This document shows, piece by piece, positions 16,899 to 25,085 of a DNA stretch of 64,000 nt. Below the pieces are notes generated by a model. The model ran no database searches and was not told the origin of the DNA. It saw only the letters and a list, made by a program, of their open reading frames with translations. How positions within the stretch are numbered: the first letter of the stretch is position 1; every line of letters begins with the position of its first letter. The translations under genes were made by a program, and so were the position numbers. This DNA is from Amedibacterium intestinale. Its GTDB lineage: Bacteria; Bacillota_I; Bacilli_A; Erysipelotrichales; Erysipelotrichaceae. The stretch covers positions 868,001 to 932,000 of the forward strand of contig NZ_AP019711.1 in the NCBI RefSeq assembly GCF_010537335.1. Reading direction: 5' to 3'.

Positions 16899-18299
16899 CT
16901 AGAATTTTCTGCCCTTTTTACCGCCCATAGCACGACTCATAGCACGCATATTTTTCATTGCGCCTAAGCCACCCAAGTTTGGCATTTTTCCTCCTTTTGC
17001 AAGAGATGAGAACTGCTTCATTACCTGTTTCATCTTTTCAAACTCATTCAAACAGCGATTTACATCCGCAACACTCACTCCGCTTCCTTTCGCAATACGG
17101 TTTTTACGAGAAGCTCTTAAAATATTAGGGTTTTCCCTTTCTTCCGGCGTCATACTTTGAATAATCGCTTTGCTTTTCTTGATTTTATTATCTGCTTTTG
17201 CTTCATCAATTTGTCCAGCCAGCTGTCCCATGCCCGGCAATAACTTCATCATACCACCTAAAGAACCCATTTTTTCAATTTGTTCATACTGAACAAGCAT
17301 ATCTGTTAAGGTAAATTCACCACTCATCATACGATTTGTTGATTTTGTGGTAGCTTCCATATCCATTTTTTCTTGCGCTTTTTCAACCAAAGACATGATA
17401 TCTCCCATTCCCAGTATACGATCTGCCATACGATCTGGGTGGAAAACATCTAAATCTTCAATTTTTTCTCCTAAACCAACAAATTTAACAGGTACATTTG
17501 TAATGGCACGAACAGATAAGATACCTCCGCCACGAGAGTCTCCATCAAGCTTTGTTAATACTAATCCGCTTACTTCTAATTGCTCATGGAAACTGCTAGC
17601 AACATTTACGATATCCTGACCAGTCATAGCATCCACAGTTAACAAAATATCATCTGGCTGAACATAGGCCTTAATATCGGATAACTCCTGCATCAGTTCA
17701 TCATCTATATGCAAACGTCCTGCTGTATCAAACAGTACTGTATCATAGCCATTTTCTTTCGCATAGACCATTGCCTGTTTAGCAGTTTCCAAAGCTTTTG
17801 TTTCTACACCTAAAGAAAATACTTCAACACCAATGGATTCTCCTAATGTTTTCAGCTGATCAATTGCCGCCGGACGAATGACATCGCATGCGACAAGCAA
17901 AGGATTTCTCCCTTGTTTCTTCTTCATTAAATTAGCAATCTTAGCGGATGCTGTTGTTTTACCAGTACCCTGAAGACCAACCATCATGATTGTTGTAATA
18001 CCACTTTTTTTATAGTTTACAGGGGCGTCTTCTGTCCCTAACAATGCAACAATTTCATCATGAACGATTTTTACGACCATTTGCCCCGGATTCAAAGAAG
18101 TTAACACTTCCTGCCCCATGGCTTTTTCTTTAATACGCGAAATAAAATCTTTCACTACACCATAATTAACGTCTGCTTCCAGCAAAGACATACGAACTTC
18201 GCGAAGCATATCATTCATATTTTTTTCAGTTAGTTTTCCTTTTCCAGTTATATTTTTAAACGCCTTGCCAAGACGTTCACTCAGATTTTCAAATGCCAT
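16899..18299 (-). CDS. ffh: Signal recognition particle protein Ffh
   Basis: Ffh binds 4.5S RNA and delivers ribosomes with nascent membrane proteins to FtsY. The 466-aa protein has the N domain, the G domain with G1 GLQGTGKTTASAKIA near residue 107, DTAGRLHID and TKLDGDSRGG, and a Met-rich M domain ending in MRAMSRAMGGKKGRKF. The ylxM gene that usually precedes ffh is absent. ffh instead has its own promoter. Confidence 0.97.
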   Translation of the reverse strand: MAFENLSERLGKAFKNITGKGKLTEKNMNDMLREVRMSLLEADVNYGVVKDFISRIKEKAMGQEVLTSLNPGQMVVKIVHDEIVALLGTEDAPVNYKKSGITTIMMVGLQGTGKTTASAKIANLMKKKQGRNPLLVACDVIRPAAIDQLKTLGESIGVEVFSLGVETKALETAKQAMVYAKENGYDTVLFDTAGRLHIDDELMQELSDIKAYVQPDDILLTVDAMTGQDIVNVASSFHEQLEVSGLVLTKLDGDSRGGGILSVRAITNVPVKFVGLGEKIEDLDVFHPDRMADRILGMGDIMSLVEKAQEKMDMEATTKSTNRMMSGEFTLTDMLVQYEQIEKMGSLGGMMKLLPGMGQLAGQIDEAKADNKIKKSKAIIQSMTPEERENPNILRASRKNRIAKGSGVSVADVNRCLNEFEKMKQVMKQFSSLAKGGKMPNLGGLGAMKNMRAMSRAMGGKKGRKF

Positions 18300-18324
18300 T
18301 ATAAATCCGCCTTTCTCATCAATC

Positions 18325-18353
18325 GCTTTCCATTATAACATACTCTTTTTCAC
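18325..18353 (-). promoter_or_regulatory. Promoter for ffh
   Basis: On the minus strand an extended -10, TGTTATAAT, lies upstream of the ffh ribosome-binding site. A TTCTCA -35 lies 17 bp further up and is weak. Confidence 0.5.
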
Positions 18354-18382
18354 TTGAGAATGTATTTCCCCTATGTTTTAAC

Positions 18383-19180
18383 TTACTCACACGCTTTTTT
18401 ACGATAGATTTCAATATGAAATTCTACATCCGTAGTTAAAGATGACAATGTTTTCAAATGTTCACTTCCCTTTTTCGGTGTTTTCCAGAAATAAGGCGTC
18501 ATCTGAAACAATGCCCAAATATCTTTCTGATCATCTATCGTTATTTCATAAGACAAGTCTTTTTCATCAACAAGTTCCATATTTAAAATGCGATTATCTT
18601 CTATTTTATTTTCATATACATTGTCATATAAGTGTTCTTTTAATCCATACAGATGTCTTGGACCAGGTCCTACCTTAATAAACCAGCCATCCTTCTGCAA
18701 TACTCTGCATACTTCTTTTGTATCAAAAGGAGCGAACACTGATAATACAATATCTGCACAAGTATTTGATAGCGGCATATGAAAGACACTGCACACTGCA
18801 TAAAACACACCATTATGTGCTTTGCTGGCTTCATCCACTGCATACTTCGAAAGATCAAAGCCAAAAATATTACATTTTGGTAAAACTCTTTTTATCTGGT
18901 TCGTATAGAATCCCTCTCCACAGCCAGCATCAATTAACATTAAAGGCTGCTTTTGTTTACAAATATTTGTTAACATATCACATAATGGCTGGTAATATCC
19001 ATGTTGTAAAAATGCTGTCCTGGAGCGCACCATATCTTTATCATCACCTGTTTGACGATGATTTCCTAGTCCAAGATTAACATATCCTCTTTTCGCAATA
19101 TCAAAGGAATGATGATTGTCGCAGCAATAGCGATTTCCATCCTTTTGTAAAGGTTTTTTACATTTAGGACACTGTAACAT
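18383..19180 (-). CDS. 23S rRNA (guanine-N1)-methyltransferase family protein (RlmA-like)
   Basis: The 265-aa protein starts with a zinc ribbon (MLQCPKCKKPL ... YCCDNHHSFD) and RGYVNL, followed by an S-adenosylmethionine-binding domain with LIDAGCGEGFYT near residue 85 and VLSVFAPFDTKEVCRVLQKDG. This layout is typical of RlmA-type enzymes that methylate G745/G748 in 23S rRNA. Which of the two positions is modified cannot be told. The start at 19180 is chosen because AAGGAG lies 9 nt upstream. Confidence 0.88.
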   Translation of the reverse strand: MLQCPKCKKPLQKDGNRYCCDNHHSFDIAKRGYVNLGLGNHRQTGDDKDMVRSRTAFLQHGYYQPLCDMLTNICKQKQPLMLIDAGCGEGFYTNQIKRVLPKCNIFGFDLSKYAVDEASKAHNGVFYAVCSVFHMPLSNTCADIVLSVFAPFDTKEVCRVLQKDGWFIKVGPGPRHLYGLKEHLYDNVYENKIEDNRILNMELVDEKDLSYEITIDDQKDIWALFQMTPYFWKTPKKGSEHLKTLSSLTTDVEFHIEIYRKKACE

Positions 19181-19201
19181 AAATATTCTCTCCTTCTTCA
19201 A

Positions 19202-19236
19202 AAATATGCTTCGCCTTAGAAAAGCGAAGCATATTT
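19202..19236 (-). terminator. Strong hairpin terminator after the 61-aa ORF
   Basis: A 13-bp stem, AAATATGCTTCGC/GCGAAGCATATTT, with a 9-nt loop follows the stop of the small ORF. Confidence 0.75.
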
Positions 19237-19237
19237 C

Positions 19238-19423
19238 TTATTCCTTTTTCATTTTATCTGTATCCATATGTACATTCATTTGATCGTGTAAGCCTTGTTC
19301 CTCATATAGTTTCTGATGCTTTTGCTTTTCCATTTCTACATCAGCACCTAGCTCGATTCCCATTTCATACTGATATAAATCTTCCTGTACTTTTGGACTA
19401 CGATAATGTTTTCGATTATTCAT
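19238..19423 (-). CDS. Small uncharacterised hydrophilic protein (61 aa)
   Basis: The product (MNNRKHYRSPKVQEDLYQYEMGI...) is highly charged, rich in Glu, Lys, Gln, Met and His, with no membrane helix. I do not recognise a family. It is probably real because a GAGGTGAT ribosome-binding site precedes the ATG and a dedicated strong terminator follows. Small charged proteins near sporulating-Firmicute housekeeping genes are sometimes spore proteins, but nothing in the sequence shows that here. Confidence 0.6.
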   Translation of the reverse strand: MNNRKHYRSPKVQEDLYQYEMGIELGADVEMEKQKHQKLYEEQGLHDQMNVHMDTDKMKKE

Positions 19424-19469
19424 CTAGAATCACCTCATCCATAGTATGAGAGATTCTTATTATTTTATT

Positions 19470-20684
19470 CTAAAAGATATCTTCGCTGTCTTTTTCCTGC
19501 GCAGATGGGTACACATCAATACTTTCCATATTTGCTATGCACTCATCAATCAATGTTTCAAAATCAAAACGTGATTCCAATTTTTCAGCTTTGTGACGAG
19601 TTGGTTTTGTAACTGGGTTTTTAGGCGTAAAAATAGTACAGCAATCCTCAAAAGGCTGAATGGAAATATCATAAGTACCGATTTTTTTGGATATGTCAAT
19701 AATTTCCAATTTATCCAAACATGCAACAGGACGAATAGTTGGCATATCCGTCACACAGTTAATTGTCTGCATACTTTCTAATGTCTGACTGGCAACCTGA
19801 CCAATACTTTCCCCATTAACAATAGCAAGACAGTTTTGTTTTTCACTTACTTTCTGGGCAATACGATACATCATGCGACGCATAAGCGTAATTGCATAAC
19901 TTTCATCACAATGTTTATAAATGGCAAGCTGTAAATCCGTAAATGGAATGATATGCACACGAATATGTCCCTGATAAGGAGCAATTGCTCTAGCTAAATC
20001 TAAAACTTTATCTTGTGCCGCATCACTAGTATAAGGAGGAGATGCATAATGGATACATTCAATTGCCACCCCTCGCTTCATTGTTAAATAAGCGGCAACA
20101 GGAGAATCAATGCCTCCTGAAAGCATAACAAGTGCTTTTCCTCCTACACCGACTGGATATCCTCCATTTCCTTTGATTTTTCCAGTCATAATATAGGTAG
20201 CATCTTCGTGCACTTCAATTTGAATACGTAAATCTGGAGTTTTTACATTTACTTTCCAGTCAGTATTGCGAAGAATTTCCCCAGCAACAGCACGATTAAT
20301 TTCATCTGATACAAGAGGAAACATTTTAAAACTTCTTCGTGCCTCTACTTTAAAAGTAGAACCTTCTGTTTCCTGCGCAACTTTTAAGCATGTTTTCTGA
20401 ATAACTTCCATATCGGTTTTGACTTTGATTGCGAACGAAAAAGAAGAAATCCCAAAAACTTTTTTCAGTCTTTCTGCCACTGCCTCATGATCTTCACCAT
20501 TTAAAATAATATACATGCGATCATGTGTTCTTTCATAACTTAACGCATCAAAATCACGCAGTGCATTACGCACATTAATTAATAATTTTTTAATAAAATC
20601 TTTTCTGTTTTTGCCTTTTGTAGACAATTCTCCAAAGCGAACCAGAATGTGGTCATAAACGATTTTATTTTGTTCTATAGTCAT
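19470..20684 (-). CDS. thiI: tRNA 4-thiouridine synthetase ThiI
   Basis: ThiI adenylates tRNA U8 and transfers sulfur to it. The 404-aa protein has a ferredoxin-like/THUMP N-terminus (ILVRFGELSTKGKNRKDF, FKVEARRSFK) and the PP-loop ATPase motif LVMLSGGIDSPVAAY near residue 183. It lacks a C-terminal rhodanese domain, as in Bacillus, so sulfur comes directly from the partner cysteine desulfurase, whose gene overlaps the thiI start by 20 nt. Confidence 0.95.
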   Translation of the reverse strand: MTIEQNKIVYDHILVRFGELSTKGKNRKDFIKKLLINVRNALRDFDALSYERTHDRMYIILNGEDHEAVAERLKKVFGISSFSFAIKVKTDMEVIQKTCLKVAQETEGSTFKVEARRSFKMFPLVSDEINRAVAGEILRNTDWKVNVKTPDLRIQIEVHEDATYIMTGKIKGNGGYPVGVGGKALVMLSGGIDSPVAAYLTMKRGVAIECIHYASPPYTSDAAQDKVLDLARAIAPYQGHIRVHIIPFTDLQLAIYKHCDESYAITLMRRMMYRIAQKVSEKQNCLAIVNGESIGQVASQTLESMQTINCVTDMPTIRPVACLDKLEIIDISKKIGTYDISIQPFEDCCTIFTPKNPVTKPTRHKAEKLESRFDFETLIDECIANMESIDVYPSAQEKDSEDIF

Positions 20685-21795
20685 AATAAATCTCCTTTAA
20701 TGCTTGTAAAAAGCCCTGAATTTCTTTCATTGTCGTTAAATGAGACAAAGAGATACGAATAGCATGTGTTGCTCGCAGCTCACCAGCCCCCATAGCTAAA
20801 AGAACCTTGGATACAGCTTTGCTGTGAGAAGAACAAGTGCTTTGTGCAGAAACAGCAAAACCTTTCCTATTCAACGCATTCAGCATTACCTCACTTCCAA
20901 TTTTTAAACAAGAAATATTTAAAATATAAGGAGAGGCATCCTCAGGACTATTGATTACCATATCTTCCATATTGGAAATTTCCTTGCGCAGCACCTCATT
21001 TAACTTTTGTACATATATCAAATTTTTATCTTTTTCTTCTAACATAAGGCGAAGCGTCTTTGCGAAAATAATATTAGCAGGTGCATTGCTAGTTCCCGCT
21101 CTTAATCCATATTCCTGCTGTCCCCCACTTATTAAAGGAAGTAATTCAATATTACTTTTTTTATATAAAATTGCACTTCCCTTTACCCCATATATTTTAT
21201 GTGCTGAAAAAGTAGCCATATCTACGGATTCCAAAGGAATATCTACTTTTCCAAGTGCCTGTACACCATCCACATGAAAGAAAGCACGTGAATTTTTATG
21301 CACATAGTCTGCACATTCTTTAATAGGATTTATTGCCCCAGTTTCATTATTCACCATCATAATAGACACTAAGATCGTATCTTTACGCAATGCTTTTTTC
21401 AAATCATCTAATCGAATTTTTCCATCTTCATAAACCGGCAAGTAAGTTATCTCAAAGCCAAAAACCTCTTTTAGCTGTTCAAGTGCCATAGATACACTGG
21501 AGTGTTCAACACAACTAGAAATAATATGATTCCCTCTTCTTTTATTTTGCCACGCAAAACCTTTAATTGCATAGTTGTTAGATTCACTAGCACAGGAAGT
21601 AAATATAATTTCATCTTTATGAACATGCAAAAGCTGTGCAATCTGTGCACGGCTTTGTTCCATCAATTTAGAAGTTTCTCTTCCTATTTCATGCAGGGAA
21701 TCACTATTCCCATAATATTTATGCAAAAGCATTGTATAAGTCTCTAAAACTTCTTTTCGAATAGGTGTTGTTGATGCATAATCTAAATAAATCAT
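20665..21795 (-). CDS. Cysteine desulfurase (NifZ/IscS-type) dedicated to ThiI
   Basis: This pyridoxal-phosphate enzyme releases sulfur from cysteine as a persulfide. The 376-aa protein has the N-terminal MIYLDYASTTP motif, the cofactor-binding Lys in ATFSAHKIYGVKGSAILY, and the catalytic Cys loop SAQSTCSSHSKA near residue 325. It lies between ezrA (1 nt upstream) and thiI (overlapping), the arrangement of Bacillus nifZ-thiI, which supports a role in 4-thiouridine formation. Confidence 0.93.
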   Translation of the reverse strand: MIYLDYASTTPIRKEVLETYTMLLHKYYGNSDSLHEIGRETSKLMEQSRAQIAQLLHVHKDEIIFTSCASESNNYAIKGFAWQNKRRGNHIISSCVEHSSVSMALEQLKEVFGFEITYLPVYEDGKIRLDDLKKALRKDTILVSIMMVNNETGAINPIKECADYVHKNSRAFFHVDGVQALGKVDIPLESVDMATFSAHKIYGVKGSAILYKKSNIELLPLISGGQQEYGLRAGTSNAPANIIFAKTLRLMLEEKDKNLIYVQKLNEVLRKEISNMEDMVINSPEDASPYILNISCLKIGSEVMLNALNRKGFAVSAQSTCSSHSKAVSKVLLAMGAGELRATHAIRISLSHLTTMKEIQGFLQALKEIYYDYRTK

Positions 21796-21796
21796 A

Positions 21797-23551
21797 TTAT
21801 TCTTCCACCTTCAACTGCTCTTGTGAATGCTTCTCCATCATTTTTTCGTATGCGCCTGGATGAATTTTCTCAATACACTGAATTCCAATTTTCAATGCCT
21901 TTGTATATTGTCCATTTCTAAAGCACAATTCTGCACGTGTTAATTCTGAATCAATATCTGCATACGTAGAACGATAGCGATTGCCAAAGACAATTGTATT
22001 TTCTACCATAATTGCCATTCCAACTAAATTATTGACATCATTATATAATGTATAAATATAATCAATTGCATTTTTTAATAGCCCGTTTAACTGCTTTACA
22101 TCTAATGGAGAGTGATCAAGAACAATTTGCATATCCTTTAGCATATCTTCTCCCTTATGTAAATCATCCTTGTATTTCTGAGAAACATTTGGCAAGCGAT
22201 GTTTTGACATTTTGACACGAATTTCATTTAAGATTAGCTGCAGTTTTACCATTTGTTTTTTTGCACGTTCCTCATCACTGCATGCTTTGTTCAGTTTTTC
22301 TTTCATATCTGACACTTCTTTGCGAAATGCAGTAATACTTTGTTCAAGTTCATGATAAGCAACTAAGATTGTCGTATATGGGATTCCTTTATCAACGATA
22401 ACTTTATCAAGTTTACGCTGCATATCGTTTAGTACTGCCAATTTATCAGCTACATCAGCTAATTTTTCAGACCAGTTTTCAAATCCAAAACGTTCATATA
22501 CACGTTTATATAATTTAGAAATTTCCTCAATGTCATGATTGATTTCTTTCACATCATCAAATAAAAGATCTACATTTTCATTTATTTCATCAAAAGCTTT
22601 TTCTTCTTTCGATATTTGCTCTTCCAACTGGTTAATTCTTTTTTCACACTCAAGCAAATCCTCATCTACACCTTTTGGATTGCCATTTCGAAGCTTAGTT
22701 AAATTGTTTTTCAGCATTTCAGAAATAACATCTAAATTTTTACGTATTTCCAAATGTTCAATATAAACACCTTTGTTCTTAACTTGTGCATAATGAAATC
22801 CCACCTCATCAATCATTCGAGGCAGAAGACCTTTTGCCTTTTCATATAATTGAGGCAAGGACTGCGTAAGTTCTTCTAGATGCTGCAAAACATCACGAAT
22901 TTCATTTTGCTGATCCGCAGCCTTATTAAATTCTGAAGCAAACATCCATTCTTCAAATACAGAGAACATTTTTTCAACTGAAGCGACCTCTGTTTCCATA
23001 TGTTCGTATGACTGGGAAAAAGAAGCCTTGTTTTCATTAATTGCACGTTTAACTTTGCGAAATCTTTCTTTTAATTCATTAATAGAAGCTCGCTGTTCGC
23101 TTTCCTGTTCCAACACCTCATCAAGAGTATTATTCACACCTTGAATTTTGGTGTCAAGCAACGCAATGCTTTGTTCCATTGAAGACATCTTTTTTAAAGC
23201 GCCTTTTACTTTATGCACATAAATCAAGTCATCTATTTCAGCCAAGGAAACGCTGCACTCTTTAAGCTCTTCCTGAATATTATCAAAATCATTGCGACAA
23301 GTTTCGACTGTTTCAGCCATCATTTCATTAACTCTGGATAAAGCTACAGCTTTATTTAACTTAAAAGCCAAAGGAACACTCTTCAAAGAATTATAATGCA
23401 GTTCTAGATCTTCCAGTTTTTTTCGAGCTTTCTTCTGGCGTAAAGCCATCATCAGAATTGATAGAATAACGAGTAAAACAACAGCTATCAATATATAAAT
23501 CAACATTTCTGCTGATATAACATTTTTTATATTATTAATGAACTCTTTCAT
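21797..23551 (-). CDS. ezrA: Septation ring formation regulator EzrA
   Basis: EzrA is a membrane-anchored regulator of FtsZ-ring assembly and of PBP1 shuttling. The 584-aa protein has a short N-terminus, one transmembrane helix (about residues 17-39) followed by basic residues, and then long spectrin-like coiled coils to the end. The start at 23551 is supported by GAGGTG 8 nt upstream. The order rpsD / ezrA-nifZ-thiI is conserved in Bacillus. Its promoter diverges from that of rpsD. Confidence 0.92.
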   Translation of the reverse strand: MKEFINNIKNVISAEMLIYILIAVVLLVILSILMMALRQKKARKKLEDLELHYNSLKSVPLAFKLNKAVALSRVNEMMAETVETCRNDFDNIQEELKECSVSLAEIDDLIYVHKVKGALKKMSSMEQSIALLDTKIQGVNNTLDEVLEQESEQRASINELKERFRKVKRAINENKASFSQSYEHMETEVASVEKMFSVFEEWMFASEFNKAADQQNEIRDVLQHLEELTQSLPQLYEKAKGLLPRMIDEVGFHYAQVKNKGVYIEHLEIRKNLDVISEMLKNNLTKLRNGNPKGVDEDLLECEKRINQLEEQISKEEKAFDEINENVDLLFDDVKEINHDIEEISKLYKRVYERFGFENWSEKLADVADKLAVLNDMQRKLDKVIVDKGIPYTTILVAYHELEQSITAFRKEVSDMKEKLNKACSDEERAKKQMVKLQLILNEIRVKMSKHRLPNVSQKYKDDLHKGEDMLKDMQIVLDHSPLDVKQLNGLLKNAIDYIYTLYNDVNNLVGMAIMVENTIVFGNRYRSTYADIDSELTRAELCFRNGQYTKALKIGIQCIEKIHPGAYEKMMEKHSQEQLKVEE

Positions 23552-23617
23552 AAAAGGCACCTCTTTCAAGTTTTCATTTGTACAGGGAACTCCCTTTCAC
23601 AGTGTATTACCTTTTTT

Positions 23618-23646
23618 ATTATATCATATAACTCATTTCAATCCAA
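23618..23646 (-). promoter_or_regulatory. Promoter for ezrA
   Basis: On the minus strand TTGGAT (23641-23646) and TATAAT (23618-23623) are separated by 17 bp. Confidence 0.6.
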
Positions 23647-23689
23647 AGCACCTTTTCCATTTTTCTTACTTTTTTTTAAAAGTTCAATA

Positions 23690-23718
23690 TTGACACCTAC
23701 GCATCGTTTTGTTAGAAT
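23690..23718 (+). promoter_or_regulatory. Promoter for rpsD
   Basis: Perfect TTGACA (23690-23695), 17 bp, TAGAAT (23713-23718). It opens a long leader before rpsD. Confidence 0.8.
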
Positions 23719-23724
23719 TATAAA

Positions 23725-23890
23725 GCATAAAATTGATAGCAGCATGCAAAGTCTTACAGGTATGCGTTCATAACGTAAAAGATACGGGACATCGAGTAAC
23801 TCGGCTGCCTTGAGTGATGGTGTCGTAAGTATGAACACATTGTAATGATGATTTGTACTGTTATTGTTTTATAGCTATAAAACAATAAGG
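23725..23890 (+). promoter_or_regulatory. rpsD leader, candidate S4 autoregulatory RNA with palindromic stem before the RBS
   Basis: About 175 nt of transcript precede the start codon. GTTCATA (23766-23772) can pair with TATGAAC (23830-23836) to enclose an inner fold with CGAGTAACTCG and a GACATC/GATGGTGTC arm. A second element is a perfect 28-nt palindrome (23861-23888) just before AAGGAGG. Firmicute rpsD mRNAs are known to be repressed by S4 at such leaders. The assignment here rests on position and pairing. Confidence 0.6.
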
Positions 23891-23901
23891 AGGACATAGA
23901 A

Positions 23902-24504
23902 ATGTCAAGATTAACTGGACCGGTTTGGAAAACATCCCGCCGTCTTGGTTTCTCAATTCTAGAAACCGGAGAAGAACTTCAGAAACGTGCTTATGCACCA
24001 GGTCAGCATGGACCAACAAAACGTGTAAAACTAACGAACTATGGTTTACAGTTACGCGAAAAACAGAAAATCCGTTTCATGTATGGATTAAATGAACGTC
24101 AGTTCTTTAACACTTATACAAAAGCAAACAAAATGAAAGGTGTTACTGGTGACAACTTCTTAGGATTGTTGGAATCAAGACTTGATAACATCGTTTATCG
24201 TTTAGGATTTGCTCGTACTCGTCGTGGTGCTCGTCAGCTTGTTAACCACGGACACATTCTTGTAAATGGTAAAAAAGTAGATATTCCTAGCTTTATTGTG
24301 AAACCTGGTTCTACAATTGAAGTTAAAGAAAAATCTAAAAACATGGCATCTATTGCTGAAGCTCTAGAAGCTAATTTAAATACTGTTGCATTTGTTGATG
24401 TAGACAAAGACGCAAAAAAAGGTACTTACCTTCGTCTTCCTGAAAGAAGTGAATTAAATCAGGAAATCAACGAACTTCTAGTAGTAGAATTCTACAACAG
24501 ATAG
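23902..24504 (+). CDS. rpsD: 30S ribosomal protein S4
   Basis: S4 nucleates 30S assembly and binds its own mRNA in Bacteria. The 200-aa protein begins [19 protein letters not shown], has the S4 RNA-binding domain with [33 protein letters not shown] from residue 92, and ends in VEFYNR. It is monocistronic, plus strand, with its own promoter, leader and terminator. Confidence 0.97.
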   Translation: MSRLTGPVWKTSRRLGFSILETGEELQKRAYAPGQHGPTKRVKLTNYGLQLREKQKIRFMYGLNERQFFNTYTKANKMKGVTGDNFLGLLESRLDNIVYRLGFARTRRGARQLVNHGHILVNGKKVDIPSFIVKPGSTIEVKEKSKNMASIAEALEANLNTVAFVDVDKDAKKGTYLRLPERSELNQEINELLVVEFYNR

Positions 24505-24508
24505 TAAT

Positions 24509-24532
24509 AAAAAAGTCCTCGTGGACTTTTTT
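24509..24532 (+). terminator. Terminator after rpsD
   Basis: The stem AAAAAAGTCC/GGACTTTTTT has a 4-nt loop and lies 5 nt after the rpsD stop. Confidence 0.88.
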
Positions 24533-24558
24533 ATTTTGTTTTATTCTTGCAAATTAAA

Positions 24559-24580
24559 ACAGCACCAACAAAGGTGCTGT
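24559..24580 (-). terminator. Terminator after ssb
   Basis: The 8-bp stem ACAGCACC/GGTGCTGT is followed by TTTTAATTT on the minus strand, downstream of the ssb stop. Confidence 0.7.
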
Positions 24581-24608
24581 ATAAGAAAGAAAACATTTTT
24601 ATAAAATT

Positions 24609-24929
24609 TTATCCTTCTTTTCCAATAAAAGATACTTTCTCTGCAATAATATCATAACTTAAATACGTTGTACCATCCTTTGTTTCATAAGGACGCGACT
24701 GCATTCTGCCTTTTATTGCGACAACATCTCCCTCTCCTGCAACTTGAACCGTAGTTTGTGCAATACCTTTCCAAAGTGTTACAGAAAATTCATCCGTTTC
24801 ATAAACACCTTCACTGTTGGCAAAAGGACGTGTAACCTCAATTTTCATTGTGGCATACGTATTCCCATGAGTAGATTCTTTCAATACAGGAATTTCTTTT
24901 ATTTTTCCTACAAATACTATTAAATTCAT
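24609..24929 (-). CDS. ssb: Short single-stranded DNA-binding protein
   Basis: The 106-aa product is an OB-fold SSB (MNLIVFVGKIKEIP, EVTRPFANSEGVYETDEFSVTLWKG, VAIKGRMQSRPYETKDG). It lacks the acidic C-terminal tail of main SSBs, so it is probably an accessory paralogue used in competence or recombination, like Bacillus SsbB, rather than the replicative one. That subtype is inference. The start at 24929 has AAAGG 9 nt upstream. The ORF is monocistronic. Confidence 0.82.
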   Translation of the reverse strand: MNLIVFVGKIKEIPVLKESTHGNTYATMKIEVTRPFANSEGVYETDEFSVTLWKGIAQTTVQVAGEGDVVAIKGRMQSRPYETKDGTTYLSYDIIAEKVSFIGKEG

Positions 24930-24956
24930 AATATCCATCCTTTCTTTTATGTTTAT

Positions 24957-24985
24957 ATTATGCATGGAAAAACATATAGAAACAA
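24957..24985 (-). promoter_or_regulatory. Candidate promoter for ssb
   Basis: On the minus strand TTGTTT and CATAAT are separated by 17 bp, upstream of the ssb ribosome-binding site. Confidence 0.45.
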
Positions 24986-25016
24986 AAAGGCAAATATACA
25001 TAGAAAATACAATAAA

Positions 25017-25063
25017 AGACAGAATTTAAGGATTTTTATTACTATATCCCTAAGTTCTGCCTT
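25017..25063 (-). terminator. Hairpin terminator after the M16 peptidase pair
   Basis: An imperfect long stem, AGGCAGAA..TTAGGGAT / ATCCTTAA..TTCTGTCT, is flanked by T residues on both strands. It lies between the peptidase stop and ssb. Confidence 0.55.
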
Positions 25064-25085
25064 TTTTCTTCAAATTAAGTTTAAA

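Noticed and set aside
23638-23838. 66-aa minus-strand ORF overlapping the rpsD leader
   Set aside because: It is antisense to the rpsD leader and its promoter, with no ribosome-binding site or recognisable sequence.
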